This document shows positions 8,246-15,914 of a stretch of DNA of 48,526 nucleotides, piece by piece. Source of the stretch: Suttonella ornithocola (lineage in GTDB: Bacteria; Pseudomonadota; Gammaproteobacteria; Cardiobacteriales; Cardiobacteriaceae); NCBI RefSeq assembly GCF_001889065.1, contig NZ_LWHB01000054.1, forward strand, positions 1 to 48,526, read 5' to 3'. The notes beneath the pieces were generated by a model. The model saw only the letters and a list, made by a program, of their open reading frames with translations, did not search any database and was not told where the DNA came from. Position numbers and translations under genes: made by a program. Each line of letters opens with the position of its first letter. Position 1 is the first letter of the stretch.

Positions 8246-9295
8246 TTGGCATCAATATTTTTCCTAGGAGAACAGAGCATAGCCAACCCCATCAATTACC
8301 AAGACAACCCATACACCTTAGTCTATGCCGACGCCATCAGCCAAAATGAAACTGGCAAAGTCAACATTCACCCCGTGCAATACACCGTCAACGGCATCAC
8401 CATCGCTGCCAACGTCTACACCCCCGCTCACTTCGACCCCAACAAAACCTACCCCGCCATCACCGTCGCCCACCCCAACGGCGGCGTCAAAGAACAAGTC
8501 GCAGGGCTGTACGCACAAAAACTCGCCGAACAAGGCTACATCACCATCGCTGCTGATGCCGCCTACCAAGGCGCGAGCGGCGGCGAACCACGGCAAACCG
8601 ACAAACCCTTTAACCGCATCAACGACATCCACGGCATGGTGGACTTCCTTCAAACCTTCCAAGGCGTAGACCCCCACCACATCGGCGCGCTAGGCATCTG
8701 CGGCGGCGGAGGCTACACCCTAGCAGCCGCCCAAAGCGACAAACGCATCAAAGCCGTCGCTACCGTGAGCATCTTTAACACAGGCCTTGTACGCCGCAAC
8801 GGCCTTGGCGACAGCCAAATCAGCACCATTCAACAACGCTTGCAACAAGCCGCTGAGGCACGCAGCAAAGAAGCGCAAGGCGACGTGGAATACAGTGCCA
8901 ACGCCGATTTAAGCAAAATCACCCAAGAAGACATCGACAAAATGCCCGCAGGACTCTACCGAGAAGGCTTTGAATACTATGGAAAAACCCACTACCACCC
9001 CAACGCCACCCCACGTTACACCACCAGCAGCCTACTAGACTTAACGACCTTTGACGCCACCGACCACGCCGACCTCATCGACCAACCCCTACTTATGATA
9101 GCGGGCAGCAACGCCGACACCAAATATATGACTGATGAAGCAATACAAAAAGCCACAGGTACAACGGACAAACAAGCAATCATCATCGACGGCGCCAGCC
9201 ACATCGACACCTACTGGAGACCTGAATATGTAGGTCAAATTAGCGATCAGCTCAACCAATTTTTCAGGGCAAAATTATCAGCAGCAAGCAAGTAG
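8246..9295 (+). CDS. Dienelactone-hydrolase-like alpha/beta hydrolase, start unclear
   Basis: An alpha/beta hydrolase of the YcjY / dienelactone hydrolase type. The nucleophile elbow is GICGGGG (Cys instead of Ser), the acid is likely in the LIDQPLLMIAGSNADT strand and the histidine in DGASHIDTY. In the reading frame, hydrophobic residues before position 8246 (IRIFSTLLASIFFL) look like a signal peptide, but the frame is closed by TAA with no ATG before it, so the native start seems lost and only TTG at 8246 remains. The body is GC-rich with C-ending codons, in sharp contrast to the AT-rich DNA just upstream (8057-8235), suggesting horizontal transfer with the junction near the start. Confidence 0.75.
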   Translation: MASIFFLGEQSIANPINYQDNPYTLVYADAISQNETGKVNIHPVQYTVNGITIAANVYTPAHFDPNKTYPAITVAHPNGGVKEQVAGLYAQKLAEQGYITIAADAAYQGASGGEPRQTDKPFNRINDIHGMVDFLQTFQGVDPHHIGALGICGGGGYTLAAAQSDKRIKAVATVSIFNTGLVRRNGLGDSQISTIQQRLQQAAEARSKEAQGDVEYSANADLSKITQEDIDKMPAGLYREGFEYYGKTHYHPNATPRYTTSSLLDLTTFDATDHADLIDQPLLMIAGSNADTKYMTDEAIQKATGTTDKQAIIIDGASHIDTYWRPEYVGQISDQLNQFFRAKLSAASK

Positions 9296-9316
9296 CATAA
9301 GTTAAAACAGCTGAAA

Positions 9317-9364
9317 AAAATATACGGCATTTTTCAATCAAAAAGAAAAATGCCGTATATTTTT
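9317..9364. terminator. Bidirectional terminator between convergent genes
   Basis: A near-perfect inverted repeat with arms AAAATATACGGCATTTTTC and GAAAAATGCCGTATATTTT is flanked by A-run and T-run, so it works in both directions. It sits between the hydrolase (ending 9295) and the convergent metallo-hydrolase gene (ending 9383). Confidence 0.85.
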
Positions 9365-9382
9365 GTTTGTTTCTTAATCCTA

Positions 9383-10231
9383 TTAAAACCCAATCTTTTC
9401 ACCATCATAAGGTACGCTCACTCGGTCATTCAAGCGATTTTCTTGCACAAATTCGCGCATATCTTTGCGGCTGACCGCACCGTGATTGACCGCATCCATA
9501 TGTACCGTGATGATTTTTGCTTGTGGAGCAACTTGATAGGCATGCGCCACATCTTCTTTGCCCATAATAATGCCGTCATTGGGGAAGGCATTCACGCGCG
9601 CCGAACCCGTATTCATCACCAGCACATCAGGCTTGTGGCGTTCCAGTGCCTTGCTCACATCCGCCGTCCACAGCGTATCGCCCATCACATACACCGTTTT
9701 GTGTTCGGGAGCGGAAAACACCACGCCCATCGCATCGCCCAGAATGTCGCCCAGCGGTTCGACTTCATACATCGCTACCGTACCGTGCGCACCACCCGTT
9801 TTGCTCAAGGTAACATTGCCAATTTTCAGGCTGCCTGCCAGCACACGAACATTCTTAAAACCCTGATTGCGAATGGCTTTAGCATCATTTTCATCTTGCA
9901 CGATAATCGGCAAATCTTTAGGCAATAGCTTTTGCGCCGCCTCGTCCCAGTGATCCAAATGCGTATGCGTAACCACCACCGCATCCACGCCTTTGAACAC
10001 CTCTTGCGCAGGCATTGGCAAATCAATCAATGGATTGCGCAACTCGCTGTGCAACGTGCCTTCAAAGCCCGCATAAGCCCCTTTATCCGCTAACATCGGA
10101 TCAATCAAAAAAGTTTCGCCCGCATATTCCACTTTGGCGGTGGCGTTGCGAATGTGCTGATAACTATCGGCGGCAAAGGCTTGCGTGGCAAGGGTGGCGC
10201 TAATGGCAGCGGTAGCAATGATTTTTTTCAT
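9383..10231 (-). CDS. Exported metallo-beta-lactamase-fold hydrolase
   Basis: A 282-residue protein with a signal peptide (MKKIIATAAISATLATQAFA) and an MBL fold of the UlaG-like group. Metal ligands are visible in VVTHTHLDHWD (HxHxDH), GGAHGTVAMY, GDTLWTADV and a late HMDAVNH. This suggests a periplasmic Zn- or Mn-dependent hydrolase; the substrate is unknown. The start at 10231 is chosen because it begins the signal peptide and follows AAGGA; the longer frame has 28 implausible residues. Codon use is GC-rich like the convergent hydrolase, so both probably arrived together. Confidence 0.85.
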   Translation of the reverse strand: MKKIIATAAISATLATQAFAADSYQHIRNATAKVEYAGETFLIDPMLADKGAYAGFEGTLHSELRNPLIDLPMPAQEVFKGVDAVVVTHTHLDHWDEAAQKLLPKDLPIIVQDENDAKAIRNQGFKNVRVLAGSLKIGNVTLSKTGGAHGTVAMYEVEPLGDILGDAMGVVFSAPEHKTVYVMGDTLWTADVSKALERHKPDVLVMNTGSARVNAFPNDGIIMGKEDVAHAYQVAPQAKIITVHMDAVNHGAVSRKDMREFVQENRLNDRVSVPYDGEKIGF

Positions 10232-10377
10232 CAAAAATTCCTTCAATACAGTGAATAAACAACGAAGCATATTGTGCCTACCCACACAAAACAAAAACAT
10301 TGACCGATTCTCCAAAAAGCGAAAAAATCAGGTCAAAAATAACCGCGCTTGGTTTTTTCCGATAGCCTGATGAATAG

Positions 10378-10389
10378 AGGCTACCTGAA
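10378..10389 (+). other. DNA-uptake-sequence-like 12-mer (AGGCTACCTGAA)
   Basis: AGGCTACCTGAA is the DUS dialect described for Eikenella-type Neisseriaceae. A second exact copy lies at 12050-12061. These are the only two I see in the window, so they do not mark the host as using this dialect and instead suggest imported DNA. The surrounding gap 10232-10478 also contains the presumed promoter of the next gene (TATAAT at 10433-10438). Confidence 0.6.
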
Positions 10390-10478
10390 AACTCTCCGGG
10401 TAGATTTTCATTTAGGGAGCGTGTTGAGCGTGTTATAATTATCGCTAAGAAATTGTTAAAAATAGATATTTTTGGAGT

Positions 10479-10688
10479 ATGTTTGTGAATATCCTGAGTT
10501 TATTTTCAGGGGCGGGCGGATTAGATTTGGGCTTTGAACAAGCGGGATTTCATATCGTGATGGCCAATGAATACGATAAAAGCATTTGGCAAACTTATGA
10601 AAAAAATCACCCAAATACACCATTGGATAAAAGAAGTATTGTTGAAATTGATGCACAAGAAGTGCCTGATTGTGTATTTACATACTGA
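10479..10688 (+). pseudogene. Truncated C5-cytosine DNA methyltransferase (N-terminus only)
   Basis: The reading frame gives NILSLFSGAGGLDLGFEQAG, which is methyltransferase motif I (SAM binding) and following sequence, and then stops after about 68 residues. The catalytic PCQ motif IV, ENV motif VI and the target-recognition domain are absent (the family is usually over 300 residues). It is therefore a remnant of a restriction-modification gene. The native start could be the GTG at 10485. No restriction endonuclease is seen nearby. Confidence 0.85.
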
Positions 10689-10753
10689 TGAATAAAGAAA
10701 AAAGAATTCTGCTGCAAGCAAAATTTTTACCTATTTCATAATAGGAAGTATAA

Positions 10754-12002
10754 ATGAAACACCTTTTAATTGATTTTGAAAATATTCAGCCAAAAAATTT
10801 GGATCAAGTGTCGGAAAAAGAAACGCATATTTGGTTATTTTTAGGTGTTATAGTGCGATCAGCTAAAAAACAAAACATCCTATAGCCCTTATCTAGCCAT
10901 TCTGGCGGTAGATAACGTTCTGTTTTTTAGCTGATTTGACTATAATCATAAAGCCTTACCTATTGAACTGGTTCAATCCTTACTTCGATTTGGCGAGCGT
11001 GTTCATATCATACGATTGCAAAAAGCAGGCAAAAATGCTTTAGATTTTTATCTAAGCTATTATTTGGGGAAAATCACCGCGATTGATCCTAAAGCAATTA
11101 TTGGTATTTTATCTAAAGATGGCGGTTATGATATATTAGTCGAACATATTTTAGCTAATCAAAATGCAGAGAGTATTATTAGATTAGATAGCGTTGAAAA
11201 AGTGCGGCAGGAAATGATATGCCAAAAGAGTATAGAAATTGATTTTACTGCAAGCGATACTGATATAAAAAATATTGAAGTTAAGGAGAATCATCAGTCT
11301 CTTGCACCCTATTTTCAGACCACCTTAATAGCGTTGCGCGCACCTAATGCTTTTCACCCCAGTCGGCTGAATAATTTACAGCAAAATTTACGCAAATACA
11401 TATTAAAAGATTTATTCTCTGATAAATCAGAAGAAGAACAAGATAAAATTATCAATCTTGTGATCAATAAGCTAAAAGCATATAACTTAATTGCTATTAG
11501 CGAGCAAGGTTATATTAAATATCATATAAGCAATGATGATATTTTATTGAAAATTCAGCGTTATATCTTACATATCAAACCTAAATCATTTATTGATTTT
11601 CGGGCAGCCGTACAAAATCGTGCAAGTGTTTTTGGGTTGGATACAGATATTCACAGCATTCAGAAATTTGCTCGTCATTTAAGAGAACAGAATTTAATTC
11701 GTCAGAATAAAGGAAAAATAGAATATCCGCCTTTCTCTGAAGCATTGCCCTCACCATCGGTAGAAAATAGCGATTATCCTGATCAAAGTGTGTGGCAAAA
11801 AGTGGTTGCTGCACTTTCTGTTGCTTCTAATAAAAGACCTAATAAATTAAAGTCCTTGCAAAACACGATTAAAGCACATATAAAATGCAGTGATCAAGAA
11901 GTAACCAAAATAGTACAGTATTTAGCAGACCATCATTTTATTAAGCTAGATAATAATAAAATCACTTATACAAATAAACTTTCAGCAAACTCAAAAACAT
12001 AA
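10754..12002 (+). pseudogene. NYN/PIN-like nuclease-domain gene split by a MITE
   Basis: The 5' part (10754-10885) reads MKHLLIDFENIQPKNLD...WLFLGV, the first strand of a NYN (PIN-like) RNase domain with its metal-binding Asp/Glu. The 3' part continues IRLQKAGKNALDFYLSYYLG and LSKDGGYD, the remaining acidic motifs, followed by winged-helix-like C-terminal regions to 12002. They are separated by a 92-bp MITE at 10851-10942 that adds a stop codon (TAG, 10883-10885). Removing the MITE and one TA restores one open frame. The 3' part could still be expressed from a TTG at 11016 (328 residues), but it would lack the first catalytic strand. AGGAAG precedes the ATG. Confidence 0.85.
10851..10942. mobile_element. 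92-bp MITE with TA target duplication
   Basis: The ends are TAGTGCGATCAGCTAAAAAA and, inverted, TAGTCAAATCAGCTAAAAAA. TA lies on both sides (10849-10850, 10943-10944). Excising the element with one TA restores the NYN reading frame exactly, which proves its borders. The terminal sequence resembles the end of the IS630-family remnant at 15041 (inverted TAGTTAAATCAGTC), so an IS630-type transposase is the likely mover. Confidence 0.9.
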
Positions 12003-12049
12003 ATTTTTAACGTAATAATTTGTATTATGGTTTGAAAAACATACGCTTC

Positions 12050-12061
12050 AGGCTACCTGAA
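12050..12061 (+). other. DNA-uptake-sequence-like 12-mer (second copy)
   Basis: An exact second copy of AGGCTACCTGAA, in the gap after the NYN pseudogene. With the copy at 10378 it brackets the methyltransferase remnant and NYN gene. The remaining gap 12003-12243 is AT-rich and holds nothing else I can support. Confidence 0.6.
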
Positions 12062-12243
12062 AACCATTGTTAAAATAGTGAGACAAAAAATATCGAATTT
12101 ATTTTGCCTTATTATTTTATTAAATCAAAAATAAACAAGTCAGTCTGAAACCTAATTAACCATTGCAAAGAAAATAACAAACACATCATTAGCATTTTGA
12201 CCAAACCAGCCAATCACCATCAACACCACCCAAAAGAAAAACG

Positions 12244-13203
12244 ATGACCACGCCCCAAGTCGCCTTAGTCTTGCATCCGCAATTTAACCCATTTCAATTT
12301 GCCATACCGCAACGCGTGTTTTCGTTGGCGATAGAGGATAACACATTGTTTCATCTAAACATCGTAGCGGAAAAACAGGAAGATTGTTACGGCGAACAAG
12401 GCATTTCTGTGCCAGCAGACGGCGATTTATCCCTGCTTGAAGCGGCAGATATTGTCGTTTGCTTTGGTTGGCACGACCTCGCCCAAGCCCCAAGCCCTGC
12501 CATGCAGCAGGCTTTTCAAGCTGCCTATCAGCGTGGCGCGTTGATGGTTGGGCTGTGTTACGGCGCATATCCGCTGGCGTATAGCGGTATCTTAAACGGC
12601 AAAAAAGCTACCACCCATTGGCTGGGCGAAGCGGATTTCAGACGGCGTTTCCCGCACATTCATCTGGATATTGGCGCAATTTATATCGAAGAGGAGCAAG
12701 TGATGACCTCCGCAGGCACAGCAGCGGCGCTGGATTGCTGTTTGGCATTGGTGCGGCGGATTTATGGCGTAAAAATCGCCAACCAATTGGCGCGCGTGCT
12801 GGTGGTTTCGCCGCATCGAGAAGGCGGACAAGCCCAGTTTTTAGAACGCCCCATCGCCCGCCCTACCGCCAGCGAAAACATCAACCAACTAATTGAAAGC
12901 ATTCAACAAAATCTCACACAAAACCACAGCATCAACGCCTTATCCGACCGCCTGAACATGAGCCGCAGCACCTTTACCCGCCACTTTCGCCAAGCCACAG
13001 GCATGGCATTCACCGAATGGCTAATCGAAATTCGCCTACAACACGCGCGCGAGCTGCTGGAAAGCACAAACTTAACCATCGAACACATCGCCAACCAATC
13101 AGGCTTCCACTCCGCCACCGCCCTGCGTCAGCATTTCAAACACAAATACCACATCAGCCCCAGAATATGGCGAAAACGGTTTGGAGAGAAATCATATAGC
13201 TGA
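12244..13203 (+). CDS. GlxA-type AraC-family regulator
   Basis: A 319-residue transcription factor. The N-terminal DJ-1/PfpI-like domain (about residues 1-195) keeps the elbow GLCYGAYPLAYSG. The C-terminal AraC domain (about residues 215-315) has two helix-turn-helix units, including NALSDRLNMSRSTFTRHFR and TIEHIANQSGFHSATALRQH. Proteins of this plan regulate nitrogen or small-molecule catabolism genes, but no target is evident here. The ATG at 12244 fits the family start, with a weak AAAGAAAA ribosome site. GC-rich codon use matches 8300-10230 rather than the host genes. A 10-mer of the Neisseria uptake sequence lies within it. Confidence 0.88.
   Translation: MTTPQVALVLHPQFNPFQFAIPQRVFSLAIEDNTLFHLNIVAEKQEDCYGEQGISVPADGDLSLLEAADIVVCFGWHDLAQAPSPAMQQAFQAAYQRGALMVGLCYGAYPLAYSGILNGKKATTHWLGEADFRRRFPHIHLDIGAIYIEEEQVMTSAGTAAALDCCLALVRRIYGVKIANQLARVLVVSPHREGGQAQFLERPIARPTASENINQLIESIQQNLTQNHSINALSDRLNMSRSTFTRHFRQATGMAFTEWLIEIRLQHARELLESTNLTIEHIANQSGFHSATALRQHFKHKYHISPRIWRKRFGEKSYS
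12637..12646 (-). other. Neisseria-type uptake 10-mer inside the AraC gene
   Basis: TTCAGACGGC, the complement of the core GCCGTCTGAA, occurs in coding sequence for ADFRRRFP. One chance 10-mer in a window this size is possible, so alone it is weak. It gains weight from the two 12-mers nearby. Confidence 0.4.
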
Positions 13204-13243
13204 GCCCAAAAAAATACATACGGTACTTTTTGATAGAAGACTG

Positions 13244-13298
13244 TTTTCAAAATGAATATTGAGTTAACGCTGTATGCATTTTTTGGGGAAGTTGGCTA
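13244..13298 (-). repeat. Right copy of ~55-bp inverted repeat (transposon-type end)
   Basis: Read on the minus strand this is TAGCCAACTTCCCC...GCATACAGCGTTAA...TTGAAAAC, matching the copy at 6162-6216 over its whole length with few changes. It ends with CTA at 13298 followed by TA at 13299-13300. The two copies face outward like transposon ends and enclose 7137 bp. Confidence 0.8.
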
Positions 13299-13386
13299 TA
13301 GAGTCTGTATAGAATTCAGGAATTGAAAAAAGATAAGCAACGCCTCACATTCATGTTTACTACAACAAAAACACAAAGCACTGCCT

Positions 13387-13688
13387 ATGACGCAAACCAT
13401 ACTCAAAGATGAATATTGGCACAAGCTGAGACTTTTGCAAAATTCCGTTTTACACTAATTTTTGCTACTAGTAGAAAAATTAACACCATAATTTTAATAT
13501 ATTTTTAAATCGAAAAATTGAAATTTCTCTATTCTATGTTTTTTTGCAAAGGTATCAAGCTACGCATTATATTGCGTCAAATAAACGTCTATGACAAGCC
13601 CAATTTAAGACTGACTCTTGAAGCAATGTTATATCGAATAAGGGTGGGATGTCTGTGACGAGGCATATCTGAATATTTTGGTAAATGG
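13387..13688 (+). pseudogene. IS5-superfamily transposase, 5' fragment interrupted by a MITE
   Basis: The frame begins MTQTILKDEYWHKL at 13387 and, after a MITE (13428-13556), continues LRIILRQINVYDKPNLRLTL and then EYFGKW, the DUF4096-like N-terminus of IS427-group transposases. A TGA replaces the usual TGG (Trp) of the VGCPWRDLP-type motif. The fragment is cut off at 13688 by the end of another IS5-family element. It cannot make a functional transposase. Confidence 0.8.
13428..13556. mobile_element. 129-bp MITE, GAGACC/GGTCTC family, copy A
   Basis: It starts GAGACTTTTGCAAAATTCCG and ends TTTGCAAAGGTATC, an imperfect inverted repeat of the type GAGACCTTTGCAAAA. AAGCT on both sides looks like a 5-bp target duplication. 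It is the inverted relative of copy B at 13959-14090 and shares its ends with the IS5-family element 13688-14745, which probably supplied the transposase. Confidence 0.85.
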
Positions 13689-13898
13689 AGACCTTTGTAA
13701 AATCCGACAAAATAGGAAAAGTTCAATTTTTTGAATTTTGAACGCTCTAGACTAGCAGGAACAACCTGTTAGTCTAGAACTTATTTTAAAAAATTGGAAA
13801 TTTTTGAGCATTTCTCTCTTAAAATTCCTTTTTTGAGGCTTTTCAGCCTCGTATTGCATCATTTAGGCGCAATACTCCATATGAATCTTATTCCCGGT

Positions 13899-14680
13899 CT
13901 AGAGCAGGTTCAGGCAGATGGCTTTTAAATGGCATTGCCCCTCTACCCTGATTAGCCCGGGACCTTTGCAAAACCCCCTAAAAATAGAGAAATTTCAATT
14001 TTTCAAATTTTAGAAATATATTAAAATCAGAGTGTTGAATTTTCTGCTAGTGGTAAAAATTCGTGTAAAACGGAATTTTACAAAGGTCTCAGCTCGCGCA
14101 TTTGCCGCTAAACTTACGATATAATACCCCAAAGACTCGTTCTATAACATAGCGCATTTTTGACAGTAGTTTGTTACGGGCTTTCTGTGCTTGACTCAGC
14201 GATTGGCTTCTGCTGGCTTTTTCCATTATGTCGTCTTTTAATCCTTTTTCTCGTAAGCGTTGGCGGTTTGCTTGACTGCTGTAGCCTTTGCCGGCATAGA
14301 CAGTTGTACCTGCGTTTAGGTTTTCTGGTAATGCCTCAAGGTGTTGGCTTTCATGCTCGTTAGCGCTGCTGAAGTGCAGCTGTTCGATGTAGCCGTCTTG
14401 GTCTGTCAGGGCGTATTTTTTGTAGCCTAGAGTGTCGGGTAACAAGGCTGTGTTCAAGCTCTAGGTCTGAGAGGCTGTGCTATTGCCCGGGTAAGATAGC
14501 TTTAAACATCGCTAATGGTTCATAAGGTGGGCGTCCGCTATGTTCCTGACGGTATCGGAATTGTTGCAGGCTTTGGCGTATGGGATTCCAGTCAATAACG
14601 GCTTGAAGCTTGAGTAAAGGAAATCAATCGATGTGTTTGGCAATGATGCTTTTGGTGCTTTGTTGGAAGAAGGTTGTCAT
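13899..14680 (-). pseudogene. IS5-family DDE transposase, inactivated
   Basis: The frame begins MTTFFQQSTKSIIAKHID at 14680 and soon meets TGA, then continues VIDWNPIRQSLQQFRYRQEH and hits TAG after FKAILPGQ. It then jumps from LEHSLVTR to YKKYALTDQDGY, so most of the DDE core is deleted. The next segment (GTTVYAGKGYSSQANRQRL, YVIERVFGVLYRKF) is the C-terminal catalytic part. A MITE (13959-14090) separates it from the last residues QCHLKAICLNLL, ending with TAG at 13899. The gene thus has nonsense codons, an internal deletion and an insertion. Confidence 0.85.
13959..14090. mobile_element. ~132-bp MITE, GAGACC family, copy B
   Basis: It runs from GGGACCTTTGCAAAA to TTTTACAAAGGTCTC and is the inverted counterpart of copy A (13428-13556), sharing CCGTTTTACAC and ACTAG/GCTAG segments. 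It interrupts the 3' part of the IS5-family transposase. A GAGCT/GGGCT pair at the borders (minus strand) could be a decayed target duplication. Confidence 0.8.
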
Positions 14681-14747
14681 GTTTTTTTCCTCTGTATCGG
14701 CTCAAGAGAAAGATTAGTGGGTTTTTAGGGTTTTGCAAAGGTCTCGC

Positions 14748-15041
14748 AGTGGTATTCAAGTAATCATTGAAAAGCATGAGCATGAGATACTTTGGTTACC
14801 GCCCTATATAGCTAAATAGATTTGGTTAGCATACAAATTGACAAGCCGAAAGTATTAACTTAGTAAGGAAAATAATCTAATAATGTATGCGAGTTAAAGG
14901 AGTTTAGCTATAGTCCAGACTTAAATCCCATTGAAAAGATGTGGGCTTGGAGTAAGTACACAAAGAATGGCGGATGGATTGTATTGATACTTTATTCTTT
15001 TATACGCTTTGGATTGAGATGACTTTTGACTGATTTAACTA
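14748..15041 (+). pseudogene. IS630-family transposase remnant (3' end)
   Basis: The frame reads VIIEKHEHEILWLPPY up to 14807 and, after a 102-bp MITE, SPDLNPIEKMWAWSK from 14912. Together they restore the LPPYSPDLNPIE motif that carries the last catalytic Glu of IS630-type DDE transposases. The frame then decays. TAACTA at 15036-15041, followed by TA, is the likely right end of the element. The 5' part has been lost, apparently by insertion of the IS5-family element ending at 14745. Confidence 0.85.
14809..14910. mobile_element. 102-bp MITE with TA target duplication
   Basis: The ends are TAGCTAAATAG and, inverted, TAGCTAAACTC, each continuing to a shared GCATAC about 22-26 nt inside. TA flanks both sides (14807-14808, 14911-14912). 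Removing it with one TA joins CCCTA to TAGTCC and rebuilds the IS630 motif PPYSPD, so the borders are certain. Its ends differ from the MITE at 10851 but resemble the 55-bp inverted repeats. Confidence 0.9.
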
Positions 15042-15175
15042 TATATTAAAATCAAAATATCATTTTTTTTATTAGTAGTGAAAATTTATCAAAAACGTCT
15101 GAAAGATCTAACCTTATTTAAGGTCTGTATTCAATATTTGAATTTTTAGGCAATAAAGTGATATGAATATAAAAA

Positions 15176-15252
15176 TGGCGGAATGGACGGGACTTGAACC
15201 CGCGACCCCCTGCGTGACAGGCAGGTATTCTAACCAACTGAACTACCACTCC
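15176..15252 (-). tRNA. tRNA-Asp (GTC), copy 2
   Basis: A 77-nt cloverleaf with acceptor stem GGAGTGG / CCATTCC, anticodon loop CTGTCAC (anticodon GTC), TTCAAGT T-loop and encoded CCA. It is the last of three tRNA genes transcribed toward lower coordinates. It differs from the neighbouring copy in the T-arm (TTCAAG rather than TTCGAG). Confidence 0.97.
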
Positions 15253-15282
15253 GCAGAAAGAAACTTAAAGAGAAATAAAAAA

Positions 15283-15359
15283 TGGCGGAATGGACGGGGC
15301 TCGAACCCGCGACCCCCTGCGTGACAGGCAGGTATTCTAACCAACTGAACTACCACTCC
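15283..15359 (-). tRNA. tRNA-Asp (GTC), copy 1
   Basis: A 77-nt cloverleaf with anticodon GTC, GTTCGAGCCC T-arm and encoded CCA, 30 bp upstream of the second tRNA-Asp gene. It probably belongs to one transcript with tRNA-Val and the other tRNA-Asp. Confidence 0.97.
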
Positions 15360-15362
15360 GCG

Positions 15363-15438
15363 TGGTGGATGCTATAGGACTCGAACCTATGACCCACGCC
15401 TTGTAAGGGCGTTGCTCTACCAACTGAGCTAAGCATCC
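15363..15438 (-). tRNA. tRNA-Val (TAC)
   Basis: A 76-nt cloverleaf with acceptor stem GGATGCT / AGCATCC, anticodon stem ACGCC / GGCGT and loop CTTACAA (anticodon TAC, Val GUA/GUG), T-arm with GTTCGAGTC and encoded CCA. It is the first gene of the Val-Asp-Asp cluster, only 3 bp from the next tRNA. Confidence 0.96.
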
Positions 15439-15511
15439 ATCTCTTTATGAGAGATGCGCATTATAGCGATATTCTTTTTCATGACAAGAGTGTTTTTTAC
15501 TTTTTTTGATA

Positions 15512-15835
15512 TCACACTGATTTTTCAGAAAGCATTTTTTGATTTTTAGGATAGTAAATACCCGTTTCTACAGTAGATAATTCAAATATTTCAGAAACTA
15601 TTTTTAAATCTTTTCTGACAATAGCACAGCAACTCAATAATTCATCTGCGCGAACATAAGCCAATGGAGATGAAAGATATGCCACTTCTCCTTGTAAGAA
15701 TTTTAATCGACAGCTCCCACAATATCCTTGCCGACATTGATACTCTACACAATATCCCTCTCGCTCAAGCGTTTCTAAAATGGTCTCTCTTTCTCGGGGA
15801 TAAAGCGTTTTTCCATTAATTTCAATAATAGGCAT
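15512..15835 (-). CDS. yfaE: YfaE-like [2Fe-2S] ferredoxin
   Basis: A 107-residue ferredoxin with plant-type cluster ligands CRQGYCGSC (three Cys) and a fourth Cys in LLSCCAI. YfaE maintains the diferric-tyrosyl radical cofactor of NrdB. It is the last gene after nrdA and nrdB on the same strand, 79 bp from nrdB, as in enterobacteria. It is about 20 residues longer at the C-terminus than E. coli YfaE (84). Confidence 0.92.
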   Translation of the reverse strand: MPIIEINGKTLYPRERETILETLEREGYCVEYQCRQGYCGSCRLKFLQGEVAYLSSPLAYVRADELLSCCAIVRKDLKIVSEIFELSTVETGIYYPKNQKMLSEKSV

Positions 15836-15914
15836 AATGGCATTCTCAATTTAACAATAAAAAGTAATAATACTATTTAAAAATAGCGTTATTACATTCA
15901 GGCAAGATATATAA

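Larger units (their letters stand above)
13688..14745 (-). mobile_element. Degenerate IS5-family element
   Basis: Outer ends are GAGACCTTTGTAAAATCC (13688) and, inverted, GAGACCTTTGCAAAACCC (to 14745). Between them lies a broken minus-strand transposase gene (13899-14680) and a nested MITE. Similar elements with GAGACCTTTGCAAAA ends are common in Neisseriaceae and relatives. It has inserted into an older IS5-superfamily fragment on its left and beside an IS630 remnant on its right. Confidence 0.85.

Noticed and set aside
8318..8680. Long open frames on both strands inside the alpha/beta hydrolase gene
   Set aside because: They result from the GC-rich third positions of the hydrolase; only the hydrolase frame shows family motifs.
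15176..15438. tRNA cluster as a prophage attachment site
   Set aside because: The duplicated tRNA-Asp genes are complete, with no integrase beside them; the prophage lies at dusA instead.
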